5,031 nucleotides of DNA, from assembly GCA_028293405.1 (NCBI GenBank), contig JAQGOW010000529.1, positions 1 to 5,031 of the forward strand, in the 5' to 3' direction. Of the stretch, positions 1 through 5,031 are shown one piece after another; positions within the stretch are counted from its first letter, which is position 1, and the number at the start of each line of letters is the position of its first letter. The stretch comes from Verrucomicrobiales bacterium (GTDB taxonomy: Bacteria > Verrucomicrobiota > Verrucomicrobiia > Limisphaerales > Palsa-1400). The position numbers were made by a program, and so were the translations under genes. Under the pieces are notes generated by a model. It was given only the letters and a program-made list of their open reading frames with translations. It made no database searches and was not told the DNA's origin.

Positions 1-453
1 GGCGAATACTCCAAAGCCGGAGAATTCGTTTACGACCATCCATTCCTGTGGGGTTCCAAACGCACCGGCCCGGATCTGCACCGCATCGGCGGCCGTTATC
101 CGGACGCGTGGCACTACAACCACATGGACGACCCACGCAGCACTTCGCCCGGTTCGATCATGCCGCGTTATCCGTGGTTGCTGACCCAAAAGCTAGACAC
201 CGATTGTCTCCCTGCGCGCATCGGCGCGTTGCGCAAAGTCGGCGTGCCGTATCCCGCTGGTTACGAATCCAAAGCGTTGGCTGAGCTTAAAGCGCAGTCC
301 GCAACGGTCGTGAATAATTTGAAGACCGGCCAGGTCACCGCGGATGCCGACAAAGAAATCATCGCCGTTATTGCATACCTGCAACGCCTCGGCACCGACA
401 TCAAAGCCGCGCCGAAAACCACTGTGACAACAAACGCAACCGCCAGCAACTAA
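1..453 (+). CDS. ccoO: Cytochrome c oxidase cbb3-type subunit II (CcoO), C-terminal part, 5' end outside window
   Basis: This is the last 150 codons of an open frame that enters from the left edge (frame 1) and stops at 451-453 (TAA). CcoO is the membrane-anchored monoheme cytochrome c subunit that passes electrons towards the CcoN heme-copper centre, with its heme domain in the periplasm. The visible part has the family's conserved block WGSKRTGPDLHRIGG followed by RYPDAWHYNHMDDPR (codons 18-46). It then has SPGSIMPRYPWL, whose Met (codon 54, bases 160-162) is the expected sixth heme ligand. The ending IAYLQRLGTDIK is also typical of CcoO. The CxxCH heme site and the membrane anchor must lie upstream. 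A Thr/Ala/Asn-rich tail of about 15 residues follows the last conserved motif. Whether this is a separate ccoO or the C-terminal half of a ccoN-ccoO fusion, known in some phyla, cannot be decided here. The family call is very secure from the motifs and from ccoQ and ccoP following. Confidence 0.95.
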   Translation, partial: GEYSKAGEFVYDHPFLWGSKRTGPDLHRIGGRYPDAWHYNHMDDPRSTSPGSIMPRYPWLLTQKLDTDCLPARIGALRKVGVPYPAGYESKALAELKAQSATVVNNLKTGQVTADADKEIIAVIAYLQRLGTDIKAAPKTTVTTNATASN

Positions 454-458
454 CGCAT

Positions 459-665
459 ATGATCAATAAATTCATCGAATACGTTGGCGGCATCGGATCG
501 TTTGGCACGATTTCGGCCTGCCTGTTCATGTCTGTTTTCACCGGCGCGCTCATCTGGGCGTGGCGGCAGAAGAAAAGTTTCCTCAACGAAATGAGCGCAA
601 TGCCGCTGGACGATGGAGCTGAGGTAGCACACGTCGCTCCGCGTACGCCGAAAGGAGCCAATTAA
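459..665 (+). CDS. ccoQ: Small cbb3 oxidase subunit IV (CcoQ-like)
   Basis: This 68-residue protein has one predicted transmembrane helix (about residues 13-35, ending WAWRQKK). A short cytosolic tail containing FLNEMSAMPLDD follows, resembling the E-x(2)-x-LPL-DD ending of CcoQ/FixQ proteins. CcoQ is a non-catalytic subunit that in studied proteobacteria stabilises the assembled oxidase and its interaction with CcoP. Identification rests mainly on size, topology and position between ccoO and ccoP, because CcoQ sequences are poorly conserved. ATG is used 5 bases after the ccoO stop. No Shine-Dalgarno sequence is visible, so translation may be coupled to ccoO. At 68 residues it is slightly longer than many CcoQ proteins, the extra being a charged or polar C-terminal tail (HVAPRTPKGAN). 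Confidence 0.85.
   Translation: MINKFIEYVGGIGSFGTISACLFMSVFTGALIWAWRQKKSFLNEMSAMPLDDGAEVAHVAPRTPKGAN
651..657 (+). promoter_or_regulatory. Ribosome binding site of ccoP
   Basis: AAAGGAG lies 9 bases before the ATG at 667, inside the last codons of ccoQ. It is the only strong Shine-Dalgarno match at a gene start in this window and supports 667 as the ccoP start. Confidence 0.7.
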
Positions 666-666
666 T

Positions 667-1251
667 ATGTCGGAAGAAAAGGACCCATTATTGCTCGACC
701 ACGAGATCGACGGAATTCAGGAACTGGACAACAACCTGCCGCGTTGGTGGGTGTGGTTATTCATCCTAAGCACTGTGTTCGCGTTTATCTATATGATGTA
801 CTATCACGTCTTGCGCGTCGGTGACCTGCAGGCCGTGGAATACGCGAAAGAGGCAAAGGTTGGTGAGGCCATCAAATCAGCGGCGCTCGCCAAATTCGAA
901 GCAACGCTCGCGACGCTTGAACCTTCCAAAGACGTCGAAGTGCTTGGCACTGGCAAAACAGTGTTCATGCGCATGTGCGCTCCGTGCCATCGCGCTGATG
1001 CCGGTGGTTTGGTCGGTCCGAACTTGTGCGACGATTACTGGATCCACGGCTCGGCCTTCGCGGATAATTTGAAGGTCATCGTCAACGGTGTGCCGCAGAA
1101 AGGTATGTTGACCTGGAAAGGCATTCTTAAACCGAACGAAATCCAGGCGGTCGCCAGCTACATATATACACTGCGTGGTACGCATCCAGTGAATCCGAAG
1201 CCGCCGGAGAATCAACAAACGGCTCCTGCAGGTCCGAGTGTGTATGAGTGA
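667..1251 (+). CDS. ccoP: cbb3-type cytochrome c oxidase subunit III (CcoP), short monoheme form
   Basis: This 194-residue membrane-anchored cytochrome c donates electrons into the cbb3 oxidase. The N-terminal signature is HEIDGIQELDNNLPRWWVW (residues 12-30) followed by one transmembrane helix (about 27-47), as in the CcoP/FixP N-terminal domain. A linker of about 50 residues leads to a single cytochrome c domain. This has CAPCH at 104-108, then GPNLCDDYWIHG, then KGMLTW with M147 as likely sixth ligand, and ends IYTLRGTHPVNPKPPE. Canonical proteobacterial CcoP is about 300 residues with two CxxCH motifs. Only one CxxCH occurs here, and the conserved DDYWIHG block directly follows it, so the protein seems to be a naturally one-heme form rather than a truncation. 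The start is 1 base after the ccoQ stop, with a good ribosome binding site. The 3' end overlaps ccoG by 8 bases. Subunit assignment is very secure. Confidence 0.95.
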   Translation: MSEEKDPLLLDHEIDGIQELDNNLPRWWVWLFILSTVFAFIYMMYYHVLRVGDLQAVEYAKEAKVGEAIKSAALAKFEATLATLEPSKDVEVLGTGKTVFMRMCAPCHRADAGGLVGPNLCDDYWIHGSAFADNLKVIVNGVPQKGMLTWKGILKPNEIQAVASYIYTLRGTHPVNPKPPENQQTAPAGPSVYE

Positions 1252-2752
1252 TCCTTCTGTAGTTGCGAAAACGATATTGCCAACACCCGTCCCTCGAGTT
1301 GAGGGACGCGGTGCTGGCCGCGGTGCGGAGTTCTCTTTAGATCCCCTGGACCCAAAAGATTTTCGCAACCACCTCGCCACTGCCGACCAAAAAGGCAAAC
1401 GCAAATGGGTTTACGCGAAAAAGCCGCAAGGCAAGCTCTACTCGTTGCGCTCTATCGTGAGCGTTGCGTTGCTCGCGATCATGTTCGCTGGGCCGTTCAT
1501 TAAGATTAACGGAAATCCGCTTCTCCTCCTCAACATCGTCCAACGCAAATTCGTCATTCTCGGCCACATTTTCTGGCCGCAAGACGTCGCCATTTTTGCG
1601 GTGGCGATGCTGCTCTTCATCACGAGCATCATCATTTTCACGGCTGCGTTTGGTCGGCTCTGGTGCGGGTGGACCTGCCCGCAAACCTTGCTCATGGAAA
1701 TGGTCTTTCGTCGGATCGAATACTGGATCGAAGGCGATAATCACGCCCAGCGCGCCGCTGCAAAAAATCCAACTCCGAAAACGATCGCGAAAAAAACTCT
1801 CAAGCACGCCGTGTTCGTCCTGATGTCATTCATTATCGGCAACACATTGCTGAGCTACATCATCGGCATCGAACAACTGAAGGTGATTGTCACCGATAAT
1901 CCGGCCAACCATTTGCAAGGCCTGGGCTTCATGATTTTGTTCACGGGAATTTTCTACCTCAACTTTGCGCGTTTTCGCGAACAAGCCTGCGCTTACATTT
2001 GTCCTTACGGACGTTTCCAATCGGCGCTCCTCGACGAAAATACGATGCTCGTCATCTACGACTATCGTAGGGGCGAAGGTCGCAAACACCTGAAGAAAGG
2101 CGAAACATTCGATCAACGTCACCAACAAGGTCTGGGCGATTGCATCGATTGCCGCTCCTGTGTGACCGTTTGTCCCGCCGGTATCGACATTCGCAACGGC
2201 ACCCAAATGGAGTGCGTGAACTGCACCGCGTGCATCGACGCCTGCAACGATATCTCTGACAAGATTGGTCGTCCGCGCCAGCTCATCCGGTGGGCCTCGC
2301 AGAATGCCGTCGAGAAGGGCGAAAAATTTCGATTCACCCCACGCATGGGCATCTACGCCGCCGTCGTTACTGTTCTTGCGGCCGTGCTCGCGATTCTTGT
2401 GTTCACACGCAGCGACGTTGAGGCGACCTTCCTTCGCGCACCCGGCGCAATGTTTCAACAATTACCCGGCGGCAAAATCGAAAATCTTTACACGGTGCAA
2501 CTGATCAACAAGACCTCTCGCGATATGGTGGCCGACATCAAACTCCTGAGCGGCTCCGGTGAACTGCAAGTGATGGGTGTCAGTCCGGTCCGTGTACCGA
2601 AGGAAAATCTCGCTGAGACTTCTGTACTTATCCAACTGCCCGCTGGCGCGTTACACGACGGAAAAAAAGATTTGAAGGTCGGAATCTTCTCCAAAGGCAA
2701 ACTGATTCAAACCGTCAACACCAGCTTCGTCGGCCCTCGCGACACTCATTAA
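1244..2752 (+). CDS. ccoG: Cytochrome c oxidase accessory protein CcoG/FixG (polyferredoxin-type, membrane)
   Basis: This 502-residue cbb3 assembly protein belongs to the FixG family, which has been linked to Cu(II) reduction during copper delivery to the oxidase. Predicted helices lie near residues 66-90 (SIVSVALLAIMFAG), 112-140, 188-208, 226-244 and 366-386. Cysteine motifs are CGWTCP (C141, C145), CAYICPYG (C249, C253) and two 4Fe-4S ferredoxin motifs, CIDCRSCVTVCP (C300, 303, 306, 310) and CVNCTACIDAC (C324, 327, 330, 334). The region after the last helix fits the FixG C-terminal Ig-like domain. I prefer the ATG at 1244, overlapping the ccoP end by 8 bases; GTG at 1238 would add two residues. 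The Shine-Dalgarno signal is weak, so coupling to ccoP is likely. The first 35 or so residues (rich in Gly, Arg, Pro) precede the conserved part and contain a DNA palindrome. Family assignment is very secure. Confidence 0.96.
   Translation: MSDPSVVAKTILPTPVPRVEGRGAGRGAEFSLDPLDPKDFRNHLATADQKGKRKWVYAKKPQGKLYSLRSIVSVALLAIMFAGPFIKINGNPLLLLNIVQRKFVILGHIFWPQDVAIFAVAMLLFITSIIIFTAAFGRLWCGWTCPQTLLMEMVFRRIEYWIEGDNHAQRAAAKNPTPKTIAKKTLKHAVFVLMSFIIGNTLLSYIIGIEQLKVIVTDNPANHLQGLGFMILFTGIFYLNFARFREQACAYICPYGRFQSALLDENTMLVIYDYRRGEGRKHLKKGETFDQRHQQGLGDCIDCRSCVTVCPAGIDIRNGTQMECVNCTACIDACNDISDKIGRPRQLIRWASQNAVEKGEKFRFTPRMGIYAAVVTVLAAVLAILVFTRSDVEATFLRAPGAMFQQLPGGKIENLYTVQLINKTSRDMVADIKLLSGSGELQVMGVSPVRVPKENLAETSVLIQLPAGALHDGKKDLKVGIFSKGKLIQTVNTSFVGPRDTH
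1288..1308 (+). repeat. Perfect inverted repeat inside the 5' end of ccoG
   Basis: CGTCCCTC (1288-1295) and GAGGGACG (1301-1308) are exact reverse complements around the 5-base loop GAGTT. They could form an 8-bp GC-rich hairpin in DNA or mRNA. The palindrome falls in the codons for the variable stretch PRVEGRGAG of CcoG. It has no T-tract and lies inside a gene, so it is not a terminator. It could be a translational or mRNA-stability element, a remnant of a small palindromic repeat inserted in frame, or chance. Confidence 0.5.
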
Positions 2753-2753
2753 T

Positions 2754-3248
2754 ATGAACGACACTTCCTCATCTAATCCTTCGCGCGAAACCACCCGCCG
2801 CAATCCGTGGCCGATCGTCATCACTGTTTACTTCGTGGCCTTCTTCGCGTTCGTCGTTTGTTTCATTGTCTTCGCGTCCCGACAACACGTCGACCTCGTC
2901 CGCACCGACTACTACGAAGCCGAGATCAAATTCCAACAACAGATCGATCGCGTCGAACGCAGCCGTCCCGTCGATGCCCAGGTCGCTGTGAGTTACGACC
3001 TGCAATCCGCCAAACTTACCGTCCAATTGCCGTCCGACTCTCGCAAAGGCGCCTTCGGCAGAATCGAACTTTACCGGCCAAGCGATTCCCGTCAGGACAA
3101 AAACATCAAACTCGCCGCCGACCAAAACGGCAAACAACAGATCGACGTTCGCGATTTGAAGGGTGGCCTTTGGAAAGTCCGGGTGAGCTGGACCAGTTCC
3201 GGCCAGGAATATTTCATCGAGAAACCGATCACGATTTCGAACTCATAA
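2754..3248 (+). CDS. ccoH: cbb3 oxidase assembly protein FixH/CcoH family
   Basis: This 164-residue protein has one N-terminal transmembrane helix and a periplasmic domain. Family hallmarks are RNPWPIVITVYFVAFF (residues 16-31) at the start of the helix (about 20-42). LVRTDYYEAEIKFQQQIDR (48-66) follows, with the conserved D-x-YY-x(5)-FQ pattern. The C-terminal beta-rich part has GLWKVRVSWTSSGQEYFIEK, typical of FixH. In studied species CcoH is needed for cbb3 assembly or stability and associates with the oxidase, though its exact biochemical job is not settled. The start codon is 1 base after the ccoG stop (TAA-T-ATG), the same junction as between ccoQ and ccoP. No Shine-Dalgarno sequence stands out, which suggests coupled translation. 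Length is normal for the family. Val codons are strongly biased to GTC (10 of 16 by hand count), unlike the next gene. Confidence 0.93.
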   Translation: MNDTSSSNPSRETTRRNPWPIVITVYFVAFFAFVVCFIVFASRQHVDLVRTDYYEAEIKFQQQIDRVERSRPVDAQVAVSYDLQSAKLTVQLPSDSRKGAFGRIELYRPSDSRQDKNIKLAADQNGKQQIDVRDLKGGLWKVRVSWTSSGQEYFIEKPITISNS

Positions 3249-3249
3249 C

Positions 3250-3939
3250 GTGCAACTTTGGACGGCATTTATCCTCGGACTGGCAGGTAGCCTGCACTGC
3301 GCAGCGATGTGCGGCGCGCTGGCGTTGCTCGTTCCGGTGACAGGGCCGTCGCTGCCGCAGCGGATTGTGAGCCGTGTTACATACAACGCCGGACGTCTCC
3401 TCACGTACGCGGTGCTCGGGATTTTGTTCGGATTGTTTGGGCGGGCGTTCGCGATCGCTGGTTTGCAACGGTGGCTGTCGATTGCGGCGGGCGCGCTCAT
3501 TATTCTTGGTTTTATTCTGTCGATGAGGCCAATGCTGTCATCGCCGGTGGCGCGTTCAGTGGGCTGGGCGCGATCGAAATTTGGAGTGCTGCTTCGTAAA
3601 CGAACGCTTCTTTCCATCGGCGGTTTAGGCGCGTTGAATGGTTTGTTGCCGTGCGGGCTGGTTTACGTCGCGTGTGCTGCGAGCGCGTCGACGGGCGATG
3701 CCTTGGGCGGGTTGGAATATATGTTGGTTTTTGGGCTGAGCACGATGCCGATGCTACTTGCCATTGGCATTGGCGGCGCGGCCTTGAACCTGGCTGGGTT
3801 ACGGCTGAAACGTGTTGTGCCGACGGTTGCGTTGGTCGCTGGGGTGCTCCTGATCCTGCGCGGTCTTGCCTTGGGAATTCCCTACGTCAGCCCAGCCTCG
3901 AGCGGTCATTGTCCTGCGTGCGTGCAAGCAGTCCGCTGA
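3250..3939 (+). CDS. TauE/SafE-like (DsbD_2-type) six-helix membrane protein, putative oxidase maturation/metal-handling factor
   Basis: This 229-residue, very hydrophobic protein has about six predicted helices (near 3-30, 49-70, 74-91, 120-148, 157-184 and 190-210). Two signatures mark the family often annotated as sulfite exporter TauE/SafE or urease-accessory UreH-like (COG2836, DsbD transmembrane-like). They are GSLHCAAMCG (residues 13-22, C17 and C21) and GALNGLLPCGLVY (C135). These proteins commonly sit beside cco genes, and the paired cysteines suggest thiol or copper chemistry; that role is inference, and the sulfite label is probably only historical. The C-terminus carries HCPAC (C221, C224), a possible metal- or redox-active pair. 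The start is GTG one base after the ccoH stop. The next in-frame ATG (M20) falls inside the LHCxxMCG motif, so GTG is required. Codon choice shifts from the preceding gene (GTC in only 4 of 19 Val codons). The family call is secure, the function is not. Confidence 0.85.
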   Translation: MQLWTAFILGLAGSLHCAAMCGALALLVPVTGPSLPQRIVSRVTYNAGRLLTYAVLGILFGLFGRAFAIAGLQRWLSIAAGALIILGFILSMRPMLSSPVARSVGWARSKFGVLLRKRTLLSIGGLGALNGLLPCGLVYVACAASASTGDALGGLEYMLVFGLSTMPMLLAIGIGGAALNLAGLRLKRVVPTVALVAGVLLILRGLALGIPYVSPASSGHCPACVQAVR

Positions 3940-3997
3940 ACTCCTATTGCCAACTCCGGCAATTGACCAAGGCGTCTTCTCGTGTCAACTTTCGCGG

Positions 3998-4640
3998 ATG
4001 AAGTCTTTTTGTGCCGTTTTGTTGATAGGCATCGTTGCGGTGACTGGTTGCCGCAATGTCATGTATTCAACGTATGAGAAATTCGGCGTCTACAAACGGG
4101 ATTTGTTGGCGAAGAAAGTTACGGCGGCCCGCGATGAACAGAAAGGTGCGCAACAGGAATTCAAGGACGCGCTCACGCGATTGAAGGAGATGACCGGGTT
4201 CGAAGGCGGCAAGCTTGAGAAGGAATATCGCAGCCTGCAATCAAACTACAACGACGCCGCTGCCCGCGTCACTGCGGTCCACAAACGCATCAACGACGTC
4301 GAGACTGTTGCACACGATTTGTTCAGCGAATGGGAGAAGGAAAACGCGCAAATTTCGACGGAGTCACTGCGCCGGACGAGTCGTGAGCAACTGAGCGATA
4401 CGCGCATTCGTTACGAACGGATGGTTGCGGCGTTGAAGGACGCGGAGGGGCAGCATGGATCCTGTGCTGGGCAAATTGCACGATTACGTTCTCGCGCTGA
4501 AGCATAGCTTGAATGCGCAAGCGGTGGCCTCGTTGCAAGGCGAGTCGGTCAAAATTCAAGACGACATCAGCAAGCTTTTGGCTGAGATGAATGCGTCGAT
4601 CGCGCGCGCGGATGAATTTGTTCGGGCGATGCCGAAGTGA
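3998..4640 (+). pseudogene. DUF2959 family lipoprotein, interrupted by a one-base frameshift
   Basis: Two overlapping frames together make one DUF2959 protein. The first (3998-4507) encodes a lipoprotein signal, MKSFCAVLLIGIVAVTGC, with lipobox VTGC and acylated Cys18. The family's YEKFGVYKRDLLAKKV, EFKDALTRLKEM, KLEKEYRSL and ELFSEWEKE-type segments follow, largely helical and probably coiled coil. After LKDAEG (residue 151) the frame runs into an unrelated tail of 18 residues. The expected continuation MDPVLGKLHDYVLALKHSLN is in the next frame from 4455 to the stop at 4640. Removing one G from the run at 4447-4450 gives LKDAEGSMDPVL and a 213-residue protein of normal family length. The function of DUF2959 is unknown; an outer-membrane or periplasmic lipoprotein is expected. 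It may be a true frameshift mutation or a homopolymer read error. The start has no clear Shine-Dalgarno sequence. It lies 58 bases after the SafE-like gene and may or may not share its transcript. Confidence 0.85.
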
Positions 4641-4681
4641 CGGCGCTGGAAATTAGTAAAAGAATAAAGATCAGGTTGCAC

Positions 4682-5031
4682 TCACCACAAGCGTCTCACG
4701 CCGTAGTGGTCGAGAACCGCATCATTACTGACAATCGCGATGTCTTCCACAAGGCACTGCGCCGCAAGAATGCGATCGAACGGGTCTCTATGATGGAACG
4801 GCATCCCGACTACTTTTGAGATGTGTTCAACCGTCACCGGCTGAACTGAGTTGTTGCGCGATGAGTTCGCCGAAGGGTTTCGAAAGCGGTAATTTACCGA
4901 GACTATTTTTGATGCCGATCTCCCACAGCGTTGCGGCGCTGATAAGGTTTTCGTTCAACTCGTCCTCAATCAATATGCGAGCTTTCCCGGTGAGAGCATT
5001 ATCACCGGAGATAAACCAAAGGAAAGCGTGT
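4682..5031 (-). pseudogene. VapC-type PIN-domain ribonuclease toxin, frameshifted and cut by the window edge
   Basis: Read on the - strand from the right edge, frame one begins HAFLWFISGD, which is the familiar DTHAFLW start of PIN toxins, with the catalytic Asp just outside the window. It continues ISAATLWEIGIKNSLGKL (with the conserved Glu) and PFGELIAQQL, then reaches a TGA at 4827-4829. The rest of the domain is in another frame, from about 4852 to the stop at 4682-4684: VTVEHISKVVGMPFHHRDPFDRILAAQ (residues quoted only in part below), then SND and a YGVRRLW ending. The HHRDPFDR motif supplies another catalytic Asp. The break is near 4843-4856, and family spacing suggests a few bases, about two codons' worth, were lost there. 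Active VapC proteins are site-specific RNases paired with a VapB antitoxin, which would lie beyond 5031. As written, this copy cannot make a complete toxin. Confidence 0.82.

Noticed and set aside
877..1404. Open frame of 175 codons on the - strand across the ccoP/ccoG junction
   Set aside because: It is antisense to the heme-binding region of ccoP and the start of ccoG, with no domain and no gene-like context.
1826..2461. Long open frame (211 codons) on the - strand inside ccoG
   Set aside because: It lies opposite the strongly conserved ferredoxin part of ccoG, and its translation shows no recognisable motif; it is a by-product of the codon bias of the real gene.
3946..3963. Short hairpin ATTGCC-AACTCC-GGCAAT in the gap after the SafE-like gene, a possible terminator of the cco operon
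   Set aside because: The stem is only 6 bp with three G/C pairs and no T-tract follows it, so it is too weak to call as a terminator.
3963..3990. TTGACC followed by TCAACT as a possible promoter for the DUF2959 gene
   Set aside because: The -35-like box is good but the -10-like box is poor, and a match this weak is expected by chance.
3866..3997. Upstream extension of the DUF2959 frame to an ATG at 3866, overlapping the SafE-like gene
   Set aside because: The lipoprotein signal peptide with its lipobox begins exactly at the ATG at 3998, and the upstream residues are not signal-like.
4637..4819. Sixty-codon open frame on the + strand after DUF2959
   Set aside because: It is antisense to the conserved PIN-domain C-terminus (HHRDPFDR, YGVRRLW), matches no family I recognise and has no ribosome binding site.

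Overview
The window carries the 3' part of a cbb3-type (C-family, high-affinity) cytochrome c oxidase operon on the + strand. A frameshifted DUF2959 lipoprotein gene follows it, and a broken, incomplete VapC/PIN-domain toxin gene lies on the - strand at the right edge. GC content looks moderate (mid-50s percent by eye). The combination of a one-heme CcoP, ccoG-ccoH followed directly by a TauE/SafE-like membrane protein, DUF2959 and few Shine-Dalgarno sequences suggests a Gram-negative chromosome. Verrucomicrobiota or a similar lineage is my best guess, but the sequence does not prove it. No rRNA, tRNA, CRISPR array or insertion sequence was seen.

Layout: 1-453 is the C-terminal 150 codons of ccoO, whose start lies off the left edge. 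Next come ccoQ (459-665), ccoP (667-1251), ccoG (1244-2752), ccoH/fixH (2754-3248) and a TauE/SafE-like (DsbD_2-type) membrane protein gene (GTG start, 3250-3939). These six genes are overlapping or separated by 1-5 bases, so they are almost certainly one transcript. The first three encode oxidase subunits. CcoG and CcoH are assembly factors, and the SafE-like protein probably also serves oxidase maturation or metal handling. The usual partners ccoI (copper P-type ATPase) and ccoS are absent from the expected place downstream of ccoH.

After a 58-base gap comes a DUF2959 lipoprotein gene (3998-4640), split by what looks like one extra G in a GGGG run at 4447-4450. It converges on a vapC-like gene (4682 to beyond 5031, - strand) that is also frameshifted, near 4843-4856. 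Two frameshifts in adjacent genes could be real decay or assembly/sequencing error. The oxidase genes themselves are intact.

I found no convincing undescribed system. The points most worth checking are the shortened monoheme CcoP, the SafE-like gene in the ccoI/ccoS position with its C-terminal CPAC, the two frameshifts, and a perfect palindrome inside the variable N-terminal region of ccoG. There is no gene-free stretch over 300 bases.
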